Positions 10,885-20,600 of a DNA stretch of 64,000 bases are shown in pieces. A program made the position numbers and the translations under genes. This DNA comes from Algorimicrobium sp002414705. GTDB lineage: Bacteria; Bacteroidota; Bacteroidia; Flavobacteriales; Flavobacteriaceae. The stretch's first letter is position 1. Each line of letters opens with the position of its first letter. Under the pieces are notes generated by a model that saw only the letters and a list, made by a program, of their open reading frames with translations, ran no database searches and was not told the origin of the DNA. The stretch is taken from contig CAXAUF010000005.1 of NCBI GenBank assembly GCA_963972425.1, positions 45,223 to 109,222 on the forward strand, written 5' to 3'.

Positions 10885-12674
10885 AAACTGTTATAATAAT
10901 TATAAACTTTACTTGCGCGAGAAAGACCAACTGCATCTTCCAATTCTTGTTTTGTTGCTTCTGAAATCCGTTTAACCGACTTAAAATGTTTTAATAAATC
11001 GACAATCGTTTTTTCGCCAATCCCAGGAATGGTTTCCAACTCGGTATTTAACGCGGTTTTACTTCGTTTATTACGGTGATGTTCAATTCCAAAACGGTGT
11101 GCTTCATTTCGTAATTGTTGAATAATTTTCAGAGTTTCACTTTTTTTATCTAAATATAAGGGAATTGGATCATCTGGATAGAATAATTCTTCCAAACGTT
11201 TCGCAATTCCGATTATTGCAATCTTACCACGCAAATTTAAAGCGTCTAAACTTTTTAATGCAGATGATAATTGCCCTTTTCCTCCATCAATAATTATAAG
11301 TTGTGGCAACGATTTTTCTTCATCTAACAAACGCTTGTAACGCCTAAAAACAACTTCTTCCATAGAGGCAAAATCATCAGGACCCTCAACCGTTTTAATA
11401 TTAAAATGTCTGTAATCTTTTTTACTGGGCTTTCCATTTTTAAAAACCACACAAGCTGCAACAGGATGCGTTCCTTGAATGTTTGAGTTATCAAAACACT
11501 CTATATGTCTTGGCTCTTCGCCTAACCGTAAATCCAATTTCATTTGTGCCATAATCCGATTGACATGACGGTCTGGATCCGTAATTTTAACTTGCTTAAA
11601 ACGTTCCATACGGTAATATTTGGCGTTCCGAAGCGATAAATCTAAAATATGTTTTTTATCTCCTAATTTAGGAATGGTAATTTTCAACTCTTCGCCTAAA
11701 TCTACTTGAAAAGGTACATAAATTTCTTTTGAATTGGAGTTAAAACGCTGTCGGATTTCTGTAATAGCAAGTTCCAATAACTCCTTATCGGTTTCATCTA
11801 GTTTCTTTTTAATTTCTAATGTGTGCGAACGAATAATAGATCCGTATGATATTTGAAGGAAATTAACATATCCATAGCCTTCGTCGCTCATAATTGAAAA
11901 CACATCTACATTACTAATATTAGGATTTACGATTGTAGATTTGGCTTGGTAATTTTCTAGCACATCAATTTTCTCTTTAATTATTTGCGCTTCTTCAAAT
12001 TCCATGTTTTCCGCCAAAGCTTTCATTTGACTTTTAAATTGCACTAAAGATGTTTTAAAATTTCCTTTCAAAATTTCCTTTATAGATGCAATATTAGTAT
12101 GATAGGCTGTTTCTGTTTCAAGACCTTCGCATGGACCTTTACAATTTCCTAAATGGTATTCTAAACAGACTTTATATTTTCCAGAGTGAATTTTTTCTGA
12201 AGACAAATCGTAATTACATGTCCGCAATAAAAACAGCCCACGAATTAAATCCAATAATGTGGAAACCGTTTTCATACTTGTATAAGGCCCAAAGTATTCC
12301 GAACCATCCTTAATGACTCGCCGTGTAGAAAACACTCTTGGAAAGCGTTCGTTTTTTATACAAATCCACGGATATGTTTTATCATCTTTCAACAACACAT
12401 TATAACGAGGTCTGTATTTTTTTATCAGATTATTTTCTAATAATAAGGCATCTGTTTCAGTGTTAACAACAATGTGTTTAATACTTGCAATTTTCTTTAC
12501 CAGAACACGTGTCTTACCGCTATCGTGCGTTTTCGTGAAATACGAACTCACACGTTTTTTTAAATTTTTTGCTTTACCTACATATAAAATCTTACCTTCG
12601 TTATCATAATATTGATAAACACCTGGCTCATTTGGCAAGGTTTTTAATTGTATTTCTAGAGCAGTTTTAGGCAT
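10881..12674 (-). CDS. uvrC: Excinuclease ABC subunit C
   Basis: Dual-incision endonuclease of nucleotide excision repair, acting with UvrA and UvrB. The 597-residue protein has an N-terminal GIY-YIG nuclease domain (PGVYQYYDNEGKILYVGKAKNL, about residues 17-38), a UVR domain near residue 210, an RNase H-like C-terminal nuclease domain (ECFDNSN followed by DFASMEE), and terminal helix-hairpin-helix motifs (IPGIGEKTIVDLLKHF). Length is normal. It overlaps the following patatin gene by four bases. A -7 element at 12680-12687 ends five bases before the ATG, so the mRNA may be nearly leaderless. The divergent neighbour is the rimK operon. Confidence 0.97.
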   Translation of the reverse strand: MPKTALEIQLKTLPNEPGVYQYYDNEGKILYVGKAKNLKKRVSSYFTKTHDSGKTRVLVKKIASIKHIVVNTETDALLLENNLIKKYRPRYNVLLKDDKTYPWICIKNERFPRVFSTRRVIKDGSEYFGPYTSMKTVSTLLDLIRGLFLLRTCNYDLSSEKIHSGKYKVCLEYHLGNCKGPCEGLETETAYHTNIASIKEILKGNFKTSLVQFKSQMKALAENMEFEEAQIIKEKIDVLENYQAKSTIVNPNISNVDVFSIMSDEGYGYVNFLQISYGSIIRSHTLEIKKKLDETDKELLELAITEIRQRFNSNSKEIYVPFQVDLGEELKITIPKLGDKKHILDLSLRNAKYYRMERFKQVKITDPDRHVNRIMAQMKLDLRLGEEPRHIECFDNSNIQGTHPVAACVVFKNGKPSKKDYRHFNIKTVEGPDDFASMEEVVFRRYKRLLDEEKSLPQLIIIDGGKGQLSSALKSLDALNLRGKIAIIGIAKRLEELFYPDDPIPLYLDKKSETLKIIQQLRNEAHRFGIEHHRNKRSKTALNTELETIPGIGEKTIVDLLKHFKSVKRISEATKQELEDAVGLSRASKVYNYYNSL

Positions 12675-12679
12675 AGTAT

Positions 12680-12687
12680 CAAAGGTA
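12680..12687 (-). promoter_or_regulatory. -7 promoter element (TACCTTTG) for uvrC
   Basis: Reverse-strand TACCTTTG fits TAnnTTTG; it ends five bases before the uvrC start codon. Confidence 0.45.
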
Positions 12688-12807
12688 CTTATTTCTATAT
12701 TTTTAAGGTTACATTAGCTAAATAAAAACCTGTTAATTTTTAGATATAAAATGTATTGAAAAAATGTCCGTTTTACTAACTTACAACACTTTTTTAAAAA
12801 TTAAAAC

Positions 12808-13227
12808 ATGACAAAACAACTCATTGGAAGGGTTGATAAAATAGACTTCCCACTACTTAATTTATTTGAAATTGATGCCAAAATAGATACAGGTGCTTAT
12901 ACATCTGCTATTCATTGTTCAAAAATTATTGAAGAAAATAACACCTTACGCTGTAAATTTTACAGCAAAGGCCATCCTAACTTTAATGGAAAAGAGGTTG
13001 TTTTTACGGAATACACCCAAACCGATGTAAAAAGCAGTAATGGCTACAAAGAAAATAGGTTCAAAATAAAATCTGAAGTCATATTCTTTGGAAAAACTTA
13101 CAAGATTAACTTAACTTTAAGCACACGTGATGACATGCGATTTCCTGTATTAATTGGCAGACAATTTTTAGCTAAAAAATTTCTAGTTGATGTGGACTTG
13201 CAGAATCTATCATTTAATAAAAAATAA
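12808..13227 (+). CDS. Retropepsin-like aspartic peptidase of the RimB / 'ATP-dependent zinc protease' family (PF05618)
   Basis: Small cytoplasmic protein of 139 residues. The aspartic-protease-like motif DTGA is at residues 27-30 inside AKIDTGAYTSAIH, followed later by the FPVLIGRQFL block, both typical of the family once called putative ATP-dependent zinc proteases and now regarded as retropepsin-like. It is the first of three tightly packed genes, with rimK starting two bases after its stop and an AstE/AspA enzyme after that. Genes of this family commonly accompany RimK-type ligases, and a role in trimming or regulating the RimK product is an inference. No signal peptide. Start ATG at 12808 gives the expected length. 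Confidence 0.85.
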   Translation: MTKQLIGRVDKIDFPLLNLFEIDAKIDTGAYTSAIHCSKIIEENNTLRCKFYSKGHPNFNGKEVVFTEYTQTDVKSSNGYKENRFKIKSEVIFFGKTYKINLTLSTRDDMRFPVLIGRQFLAKKFLVDVDLQNLSFNKK

Positions 13228-13229
13228 TC

Positions 13230-14105
13230 ATGAATATAGTTATCCTATCTAGGAATCCGCATTTATACTCAACTCAACGTTTGGTTGAGGAAGCAAAAAA
13301 ACGCAATCATAGAATTGAAGTTATCGACCCATTAAAGTGCGATATCATCATTGAAAAAGAAAAACCTACCATATATTATAAAGACCGTTATCTGGATTAT
13401 GTAGATGCTATTATACCACGAATTGGTGCATCGGTTACATTCTATGGCTGTGCTGTGGTAAGGCAATTTGAAATGATGGGAGTCTTTTCTATTGTTTCAT
13501 CGGGTGCTATTTTGCGTTCTCGCGATAAATTAAAAAGTTTACAGCTTTTAAGCAAAGCAGGAATTGGCATGCCAAAAACGGTTTTCACCAATTATTCTCG
13601 CGATGTAGAAGAAGTTATAGAACACGTTGGTGGTGTTCCAGTTATTATAAAACTACTAGAAGGCACGCAGGGTTTAGGTGTGGTTTTAGCTGAAACAAAA
13701 AATGCTGCCGAATCGGTTTTAGAAGCCTTTAATGGTCTAGAAGCACGCGTTATTGTTCAAGAATTTATTAAAGAAGCCAAAGGAGCAGATTTGCGTGCCT
13801 TAATAGTAGACGGTCAAGTGGTAGGTGCTATGAAACGCCAAGGTAAGGATGGCGAATTTCGTTCCAACTTACATAGAGGCGGATCGGCAAATATTATTAA
13901 ATTAAGTGATGGTGAAATTCGTTTAGCTATGGAAGCTGCTCGCGCTTTAAAACTTCCTGTTTGTGGTGTGGATATGTTACAATCATCCAGAGGACCTTTA
14001 CTATTAGAAGTCAATTCTACTCCAGGATTAGAAGGTATAGAAGGTGCAACAGGTAAAAATATTGCTAAAGCCATTATTTCCTTTATTGAGCGAAATAAAA
14101 AATAA
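13230..14105 (+). CDS. rimK: RimK-family ATP-grasp alpha-L-glutamate ligase
   Basis: ATP-grasp amidoligase of 291 residues. RimK of E. coli adds glutamates to the C terminus of ribosomal protein S6; relatives modify other targets. Seen: N-terminal preATP-grasp domain (MNIVILSRNPHLYSTQRLVEEA), ATP-binding segment VIIKLLEGTQGLGVVL, the metal and substrate region FRSNLHRGG, and the closing LLLEVNSTPGLEGIEGATG, all characteristic of RimK. Length is normal. It is packed between a retropepsin-like gene and an AstE/AspA-type gene with two-base gaps on both sides, so the three are surely one operon. Whether the target here is S6 cannot be read from the sequence. Confidence 0.93.
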   Translation: MNIVILSRNPHLYSTQRLVEEAKKRNHRIEVIDPLKCDIIIEKEKPTIYYKDRYLDYVDAIIPRIGASVTFYGCAVVRQFEMMGVFSIVSSGAILRSRDKLKSLQLLSKAGIGMPKTVFTNYSRDVEEVIEHVGGVPVIIKLLEGTQGLGVVLAETKNAAESVLEAFNGLEARVIVQEFIKEAKGADLRALIVDGQVVGAMKRQGKDGEFRSNLHRGGSANIIKLSDGEIRLAMEAARALKLPVCGVDMLQSSRGPLLLEVNSTPGLEGIEGATGKNIAKAIISFIERNKK

Positions 14106-14107
14106 AT

Positions 14108-15073
14108 ATGTCGCAAAAAATCATAACCATTTTAGGTGAAAATATTGAGCCAGGCAAAAGCTACGAGCTTAATTTTGATGTTGCCAAACTCCACACAGCA
14201 TCCTCTATTGATGTACCCATAATTATTGAACGCGCCAAAAAAGAGGGCCCAACGGTTTTATTAACAGCGGGTATTCATGGTGATGAATTAAATGGTATTG
14301 AAATTGTGCGCCAACTTATTGCAAAAGGCATTAATAAACCCAAATGTGGAACCATTATTTGTATCCCAATTATTAATATTTTTGGTTTTATTAATTTAAG
14401 TCGAGAATTCCCAGATGGTCGCGATTTAAATCGGGTTTTTCCTGGATTAAAAAATGGATCGTTAGCGAGCAGAGTCGCTTATAAATTAGTAAATGAAGTA
14501 TTAAACCAAGTTGATTATGTACTTGATTTTCATACAGGAGGTGCTGGTCGTTTTAATGCACCACAAGTCCGTATTGTTAAAAACAGTAATAGATTAGATG
14601 CGTTAGCTAAAACCTTTGGTGCGCCTTTTGTTTTGTATTCAAAAAATTTAAAAAAGTCTTTTAGAGATACATCCTATAAAGCGGGTATTTCTATGTTGTT
14701 GTTTGAAGGTGGGAAATCGCATCATATAGATGTAAACATTACCAATACTGGTGTTAATGGTGCCAAACGTGTACTGAATAGTCTAGGTATGTTAGGTTCT
14801 AAATTTAAAGTTACCGAGCCCAAACAAAAACCCGTATTTATTATGGCCAGCAAATGGCAACGTGCCAATTATTCTGGGATGTTTAAAGCTTCGGTTATTA
14901 CAGGAACCAAAGTAAAAAAAGATGATATTCTTGGAAATATTACCGATCCTTATGGCAAATTTAATCACTTTGTTCGTGCTGAAAGTTCTGGTTATATTAT
15001 TAATGTGAATGAATCACCATTGGTGTATCAAGGTGATGCTTTGTTTCATATTACGGCTCGTTTAAAGCATTAA
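14108..15073 (+). CDS. Succinylglutamate desuccinylase / aspartoacylase family zinc hydrolase
   Basis: Zinc carboxypeptidase-like enzyme of 321 residues. Zinc-ligand motif His57-x-x-Glu60 is in GIHGDELNG, a third ligand histidine in VLDFHTGG, the arginine region DGRDLNRVFPG, and a candidate catalytic glutamate in LLFEGGKS. The C-terminal part (about 230-321) is a beta-rich domain resembling the biotinyl/lipoyl-like fold often found in this family. Members cleave the amide bond of N-acyl amino acids; the substrate here is unknown. It is the third gene of the retropepsin-RimK operon, which suggests it works on the glutamylated product or a related acyl-amino acid (inference). All metal residues appear present. 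Confidence 0.88.
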   Translation: MSQKIITILGENIEPGKSYELNFDVAKLHTASSIDVPIIIERAKKEGPTVLLTAGIHGDELNGIEIVRQLIAKGINKPKCGTIICIPIINIFGFINLSREFPDGRDLNRVFPGLKNGSLASRVAYKLVNEVLNQVDYVLDFHTGGAGRFNAPQVRIVKNSNRLDALAKTFGAPFVLYSKNLKKSFRDTSYKAGISMLLFEGGKSHHIDVNITNTGVNGAKRVLNSLGMLGSKFKVTEPKQKPVFIMASKWQRANYSGMFKASVITGTKVKKDDILGNITDPYGKFNHFVRAESSGYIINVNESPLVYQGDALFHITARLKH

Positions 15074-15092
15074 GCATTTAATTGGGTAGAAT

Positions 15093-15656
15093 ATGACGAA
15101 ATCGGAATTACGAAAAATCTATAAACAAAAACGGCAAGCACTTTCATCTGAGACGATTGACAATTTAAGCTTTCAGATTGCTAATAATCTATTACAGTTA
15201 GCCATTTGGGATTTTTCTTATTACCATATTTTTCTATCTATAACCGAACAAAAAGAAATTAACACCGATTATATTTTAAGTATTCTTTCCGGAAAAGATA
15301 AACATATTATTGTTTCAAAAAGTGATTTTTCAACTACCAATCTATCGCATTTCTTATTAACAGATGCTACTCTAATTAAAAAAAACAAATACCATATTCC
15401 GGAACCTGTGGATGGGATTCCTATAGCTTCAAATTTAATTAACGTGGTGTTTATTCCTTTATTAGCTTTTGATAAGCAAGGCCATCGTGTTGGTTATGGC
15501 AAAGGGTTTTATGATAGTTTCTTAAAAGACTGCAAACCTGAAACCCTTAAAATAGGACTTTCCTTTTTTGAAGCTGAAAACCATATTGAAGGCATTTTTG
15601 AAAATGATGTGCCTTTGGACATTTGTGTGACACCAAATAAAACGTATCAGTTTTAA
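15093..15656 (+). CDS. 5-formyltetrahydrofolate cyclo-ligase
   Basis: ATP-dependent enzyme turning 5-formyltetrahydrofolate into 5,10-methenyltetrahydrofolate, part of one-carbon metabolism. The 187-residue protein has the N-terminal basic motif SELRKIYKQKRQALS and the family signature PLLAFDKQGHRVGYGKGFYDSFL (read in two parts: PLLAFDKQGHR and VGYGKGFYDSFL). Length is normal. It follows the AstE/AspA gene after 19 bases on the same strand and may be transcribed with the rimK operon, though it has no known functional link to it. The start ATG at 15093 is the first of the frame and fits the family. Confidence 0.93.
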   Translation: MTKSELRKIYKQKRQALSSETIDNLSFQIANNLLQLAIWDFSYYHIFLSITEQKEINTDYILSILSGKDKHIIVSKSDFSTTNLSHFLLTDATLIKKNKYHIPEPVDGIPIASNLINVVFIPLLAFDKQGHRVGYGKGFYDSFLKDCKPETLKIGLSFFEAENHIEGIFENDVPLDICVTPNKTYQF

Positions 15657-15682
15657 TTGTGCCTAAAGTAATATTTCTATTT

Positions 15683-15769
15683 ATGAATGATAAAAGCAGA
15701 AATGAAGTAATTGGCGCTATAATAATGGCAATTTTAATTTACTATGTTCTGAAATATATTTTTGGCTAG
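15683..15769 (+). CDS. Possible 28-residue single-span membrane peptide
   Basis: A short ATG-to-TAG frame encodes MNDKSRNEVIGAIIMAILIY followed by YVLKYIFG. Residues 9-24 form one hydrophobic span with a charged, soluble N terminus. It lies 26 bases after the cyclo-ligase gene on the same strand, with no clear ribosome-binding site, and nothing else occupies the gap up to lspA. It looks like the many small membrane peptides of Bacteroidota but I do not recognise a family, and it could be chance. Confidence 0.35.
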   Translation: MNDKSRNEVIGAIIMAILIYYVLKYIFG

Positions 15770-15871
15770 AAGATTAGACCATAATTGTTTAAAACATTCT
15801 AAATTATAGCTTTAAGTGAAATGTTATGAGCTATTTAACTTTGTAGCTTTGAAACCCTGACGCTTCAATTT

Positions 15872-16486
15872 TTACGCGAAAGCTCTTTTATTAAACACAA
15901 TTAATAATCCGAAACCTGTACTTATAGCCATATCAGCTATATTAAAAACAGGCTCGAAAAAGGTGAAATATTCACCACCATAAAATGGTAACCATTCTGG
16001 CAAATAGCCTTTCCACAACGGGAAATAAAGCATATCTACTACTTTACCATGAAACAAATTATCATAACCACCCGAAGCAGGCATAAAACTAGCTACTTGA
16101 CTAAAACTATCATTAAATAAAACGCCATAAAAAACGGAATCTATAATATTCCCCAATGCGCCTGCAAATATTAATGCTACTGCCCAAATGAGAATTTGCG
16201 ACTGTTGCTTTTTGGTGGCATCATATAACCAGTAACCAATTCCAAAAATAGCAACAATCCTAAAAAGAGTTAACGAAATTTTAGCCGTCCTATCTGAAAT
16301 AAAACTCACAAAATCGCTAATCTTGGTTCCCCAGGCCATGCCATCATTTTCAATAAAATAAATTTTAAACCAACTAAAAACGCTCACGTCCTCGCCTAAA
16401 ACGAAATGTGTTTTTATATATATTTTACTCACTTGATCTATTAGTAAAATGAGAATTATAAAAAGAATGGATTTTTTTAAAGACAT
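15872..16486 (-). CDS. lspA: Lipoprotein signal peptidase (signal peptidase II)
   Basis: Inner-membrane aspartic protease removing the signal peptide from diacylglyceryl-prolipoproteins; it would serve the lipoproteins in this window (M23, DUF4270, SGNH). The 204-residue protein has four hydrophobic segments and the catalytic aspartates in GKVVDMLYFP and FNIADMAIS. It is longer than the classic enzyme of about 165 residues because of an insertion between GNIIDSVFYG and the first catalytic aspartate (about 30 residues, SQVASFMPASGGYDNLFHG), which is usual in Bacteroidota. Its neighbourhood with dksA and ileS on the same strand is common in flavobacteria. No anomalies. Confidence 0.95.
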   Translation of the reverse strand: MSLKKSILFIILILLIDQVSKIYIKTHFVLGEDVSVFSWFKIYFIENDGMAWGTKISDFVSFISDRTAKISLTLFRIVAIFGIGYWLYDATKKQQSQILIWAVALIFAGALGNIIDSVFYGVLFNDSFSQVASFMPASGGYDNLFHGKVVDMLYFPLWKGYLPEWLPFYGGEYFTFFEPVFNIADMAISTGFGLLIVFNKRAFA

Positions 16487-16541
16487 AATAGGTTCTAGTT
16501 CTTTGGAACTATTTTAAAATTGAAGCACAAAAATAGCACTA

Positions 16542-17165
16542 TTATTGGGTTTTTGTTACGCTTATATTACCATTTATGGAATTCAATGAAATTTGATTTG
16601 TTCCTAATGATATTTTTTCTTGCGTAATAACTCCTTGCTTTGTGTTTAAATCTAATTTTCCAGAACGTACTTCCAATTCTATATTTCCATGCAGAGTATC
16701 CACTTGTAAACTACCTGTATATTTTTGAGCCTTAAAATGACCGTTTAATAATTCGGCTGTCAAAAATTTAAATGTTCCTGATGCGAAAACAGATGCAATA
16801 TCGCTAGTAATTGTTACTGTTAAATTTTCAGGAATTTCCAGCGTTAATTCGATGGATATTTTTTTATGAGCCGCTAACTTATCATCTGGTTTCACAAATA
16901 AAGGTTGGTAAGCACTTCCAATAAAAAGCGTATCATTTTCTTGATATGTTTGTAATACGATTTGTTCATTATTTTCGCCTTCTACCTGTAAATCCATAGA
17001 TACAATTTGTACTGGTTTTGTGGCTATTTTAATTTTGAATATGGTATTTCCAGCAATATCAATAGTGGAAATTTTTGAAGCATCAACAATCCGTTGCATC
17101 CCTTTTTGAGCAAAGATTTGTGCAGAAAGTAAAATAAATAATATGGTTAATGTTACGGTTTTCAT
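16542..17165 (-). CDS. Small exported adhesin-like / DUF4097-type beta-strand protein
   Basis: Exported protein of 207 residues with a signal peptide ending AQIFAQ. The remainder is a run of short beta strands with repeating patterns (GHFKAQKYTGSLQVDTLHGN, then LEVRSGKLDLNTKQGVI), the look of a right-handed beta-helix such as in DUF4097 or 'auto-transporter adhesin head' proteins. There is no lipobox, membrane anchor or T9SS sorting domain, so it is probably periplasmic or surface-associated. It lies between lspA and the terminator behind the ileS-dksA unit, 55 bases from lspA. I cannot name a function. Confidence 0.65.
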   Translation of the reverse strand: MKTVTLTILFILLSAQIFAQKGMQRIVDASKISTIDIAGNTIFKIKIATKPVQIVSMDLQVEGENNEQIVLQTYQENDTLFIGSAYQPLFVKPDDKLAAHKKISIELTLEIPENLTVTITSDIASVFASGTFKFLTAELLNGHFKAQKYTGSLQVDTLHGNIELEVRSGKLDLNTKQGVITQEKISLGTNQISLNSINGNISVTKTQ

Positions 17166-17171
17166 AAAACT

Positions 17172-17206
17172 AAAAACGCTCCAATAGAAATTGAAGCGTT
17201 TTTTAT
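17172..17206 (-). terminator. Rho-independent terminator after the ileS-dksA unit
   Basis: Stem AACGCT-C-CAAT / ATTG-A-AGCGTT (one mismatch) with loop AGAA, flanked by A and T runs. On the reverse strand it follows the dksA-like stop at 17225. Confidence 0.75.
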
Positions 17207-17224
17207 TATTTAAACATGTGAAAT

Positions 17225-17608
17225 TTATTGTTGCATATTTTTCGCTTCAATACTCAATGTAGCATGAGGCACCAATTTTAAACGTTCTTTTGCAATTAAT
17301 TTATTGGTAACACGACACACACCATACGTTTTATTTTCAATACGAATTAACGCATTTTTTAAATCGCGAATAAATTTTTCTTGACGAATAGCTAATTGCG
17401 CATTCGCTTCTTTACTCATGGTTTCGCTGCCTTCTTCAAACGCTTTAAATGTAGGCGATGTGTCATCGGTTCCATTATTTAAATCGTTCATATAGGCACT
17501 TTTTATAAGCTCTAAATCGTGTTTTGCTTTTTCAATCTTCTCTTGAATAAGCGTTTTGAATTCAGCTAAATCTTTATCTGAATATCTAACATTGATATCT
17601 TCTCCCAT
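17225..17608 (-). CDS. TraR/DksA-family protein with degenerate zinc finger
   Basis: Cytoplasmic protein of 127 residues. The N-terminal two-thirds is a charged coiled coil (about residues 10-90), as in DksA, which inserts into the RNA polymerase secondary channel. The C-terminal part aligns with the DksA zinc finger (YGVCRVTNKLI, then RLKLVPHATLSIEAK), but only Cys98 remains; the other three cysteines are Thr, His/Ala and Ser-type residues, so zinc binding is unlikely. I recall this degenerate form as usual in flavobacteria. It sits four bases after ileS on the same strand and before a terminator. Role in transcription is inferred from family. Confidence 0.87.
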   Translation of the reverse strand: MGEDINVRYSDKDLAEFKTLIQEKIEKAKHDLELIKSAYMNDLNNGTDDTSPTFKAFEEGSETMSKEANAQLAIRQEKFIRDLKNALIRIENKTYGVCRVTNKLIAKERLKLVPHATLSIEAKNMQQ

Positions 17609-17612
17609 ATTC

Positions 17613-20600
17613 TTAATGTTTTTTAATAGACAATTTGGTTGTTATTGCATCAAAAGCAATTTCTATACCATTTTCAATTTCTTCTTTAAGCTCCAACGTT
17701 TCCGTTAATGTTTCTGCTTTAATATACGCTAAATTTTTAGCAATGGCTTCTAAAATGTCATCATGTTTTTTAATACATACTTCTATTCTATCTGTTACTT
17801 CAAAACCAGAATCTTTACGTAAATTTTGAATACGATTAACAAGCTCTCGAGCTATACCTTCAGAACGTAATTCTTCTGAAATTGTCACATCCAAAGCCAC
17901 TGTTAACGCACCTTCATTTGCAACTAACCAGCCTTCAATATCTTGAGACGTAATCTCCACATCAGCGCGTTCCAAAGTAATGTTTTTTTCGTTAATTTCA
18001 ACATCAATTTCACCCTTTTGCTCGATTATTTTAATCTGTTTAGCATCAAACTGTTGAATAGCATTTGCCATCAACTTCATATCTTTACCAAAACGTGGCC
18101 CTAAGGTTTTAAAATTGGGCTTAATTTGCTTCACTAAAATTTCTGAAGCATCTTCTAAAATCTCTATTTCTTTAATGTTTACTTCATGTTTAATCAGATC
18201 TGCTACTGCTAAAATTTCTTCTTTTTGTTGTTCACTATCAACAGGAATCATAATTTTCTGTAATGGCTGACGCACTTTAATTTTTTCTTTAGCACGTAAG
18301 GATAAAACCAATGAAGAAATAGTTTGTGCAGCTTCCATTTTTCGCTCTAAAGATTTATCAACAAAACGCGCATCAAACTTTGGAAAGTCTGCTAAATGAA
18401 CACTTTCAAATCCTTCTTTATTAGTTGCTGTATTTAAATCCATGTACAACCTATCCATAAAGAATGGTGCAATTGGTGCTGCTAATTTAGCGATGGTAAC
18501 CATACACGTATACAGCGTTTGATAAGCCGATAATTTATCGGTTTGATAATCGCCTTTCCAGAAACGTCTTCTGCTTAAACGCACATACCAGTTACTTACG
18601 TAATCTTGTGTGAAATCTGAAATAGCACGAGCTGCTCTCGTTGGTTCATATTCTGCGTAGAATGTGTCTACTTTTTGAATAAGAGTGTGTAATTCCGACA
18701 GGATCCAACGGTCTAATTCTGGGCGATTTTCTAATGGAATTTCAGCTTCTTCGTATGTAAATGAATCTAAATTGGTATACAAACTAAAAAACGAATAGGT
18801 ATTGTAAAGTGTTCCGAAAAACTTACGTTTCACTTCTTCTATGCCTTCTAAATCGAATTTTAAATTATCCCACGGATTGGCATTTGCTATCATATACCAA
18901 CGCGTAGCATCTGCTCCATAGGTTGATAAAGTCTCAAACGGATCAGCAGCATTGCCTAAACGTTTGGACATTTTCTGGCCGTTTTTATCTAAAACGAGTC
19001 CGTTAGAAACGACATTTTTATATGCAACCGAATCGAAAACCATAGTTCCAATAGCGTGCAGCGTATAAAACCAACCTCTGGTTTGATCGACACCTTCGGC
19101 TATAAAATCGGCTGGGAAAGATTCATTTTTGTCAATTTTTTCCTTGTTTTCAAATGGATAATGCCATTGAGCATAGGGCATGGAACCTGAATCGAACCAA
19201 ACGTCAATTAAATCAGCCTCACGTTTCATAGGTTTTCCTGATGGCGAAACCAATACGATGCCATCAACAATGTTTTTATGCAAATCGATTTTCGCATAGT
19301 TTTCATCCGAATTGTTTCCAACTTCAAAGCTTGCGAATATATCTTCACTCATGATACCTGTGTCAACGGCACGTAGCATTTCAGCTTTTAATTCTTCAAC
19401 GGATCCGATACAAATTTCTTCTTTGCCATCTTCGGTACGCCAGATTGGCAATGGAATTCCCCAATAACGCGAACGTGATAAATTCCAATCGTTGGCATTG
19501 GCTAACCAATTTCCAAAACGTCCTGTTCCTGTGGATTTTGGTTTCCAATTAATGGTTTCATTAAGTTCGAACATGCGGTCCTTAACGTCAGTAATTTTAA
19601 TAAACCAAGAATCTAACGGATAATATAAAATTGGTTTATCTGTACGCCAGCAATTTGGATAGCTGTGTTTATACTTTTCGACCTTAAAGGCTTTATTTTC
19701 TTCTTTTAATTTAATGGCAAGTTCCACATCAATAGAACGTTCTGGAGCTTCACCATCATTATAATATTCGTTTTTTACATACTTACCAGCAAATTCTCCC
19801 ATTTCTGGACGAAATTTACCTTGTAAATTTACCAATGGCACTAAGTTTCCATTTTCATCTTTTACCAACAATGGTGGCACTTCTGGTGTGGCTTGTTTGG
19901 CTACCAAAGCATCATCTGCTCCAAAAGTTGGTGCTGTATGTACAATTCCAGTTCCGTCTTCTGTCGTTACAAAATCGCCAGCAATAACTCTAAATGCATT
20001 TTCAGGGTTATCATTTGGCATGGCATAAGGCAATAATTGCTCATAAGTAATACCAACTAAATCGGTTCCTTTAAACTCTTTAACTACGAAATAAGGAATT
20101 TTTTTATCGCCAGATTTGTAGTCTAATAATTCCGGTTTTGTTTCAACACGTTTAAATTTCCCATCAAACTGATTGTTTACTAGCGGTTTTGCTAATACCA
20201 CATTTATAGGTTCAAACGTGTATTGGTTATAGGTTTCAACCAACACATAATCAATTTTCGGACCAACAGTTAATGCTGTGTTACTTGGTAATGTCCAAGG
20301 TGTCGTTGTCCAAGCAAGGAAGTAAATATCACCTTCATTTTGTAAGAAATCTGGTAACGAATTTTCACTCGCTTTAAACTGCGCAACAACAGTAGTATCG
20401 GTTACATCTTGATAGGTTCCTGGCTGATTTAACTCATGTGAACTCAACCCTGTTCCCGCTTTTGGCGAATACGGCTGAATGGTATACCCTTTATAAATGA
20501 GGCTTTTATTATAAATTTCTTTTAATAACCACCAAACCGATTCCATATATTTTGGATCGTAAGTAACATACGGATTATCCATATCTACCCAATAGCCCAT

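Noticed and set aside
13814..14116. Reverse-strand frame opposite rimK
   Set aside because: Shadow of the RimK coding sequence; no domain and no independent start signals.
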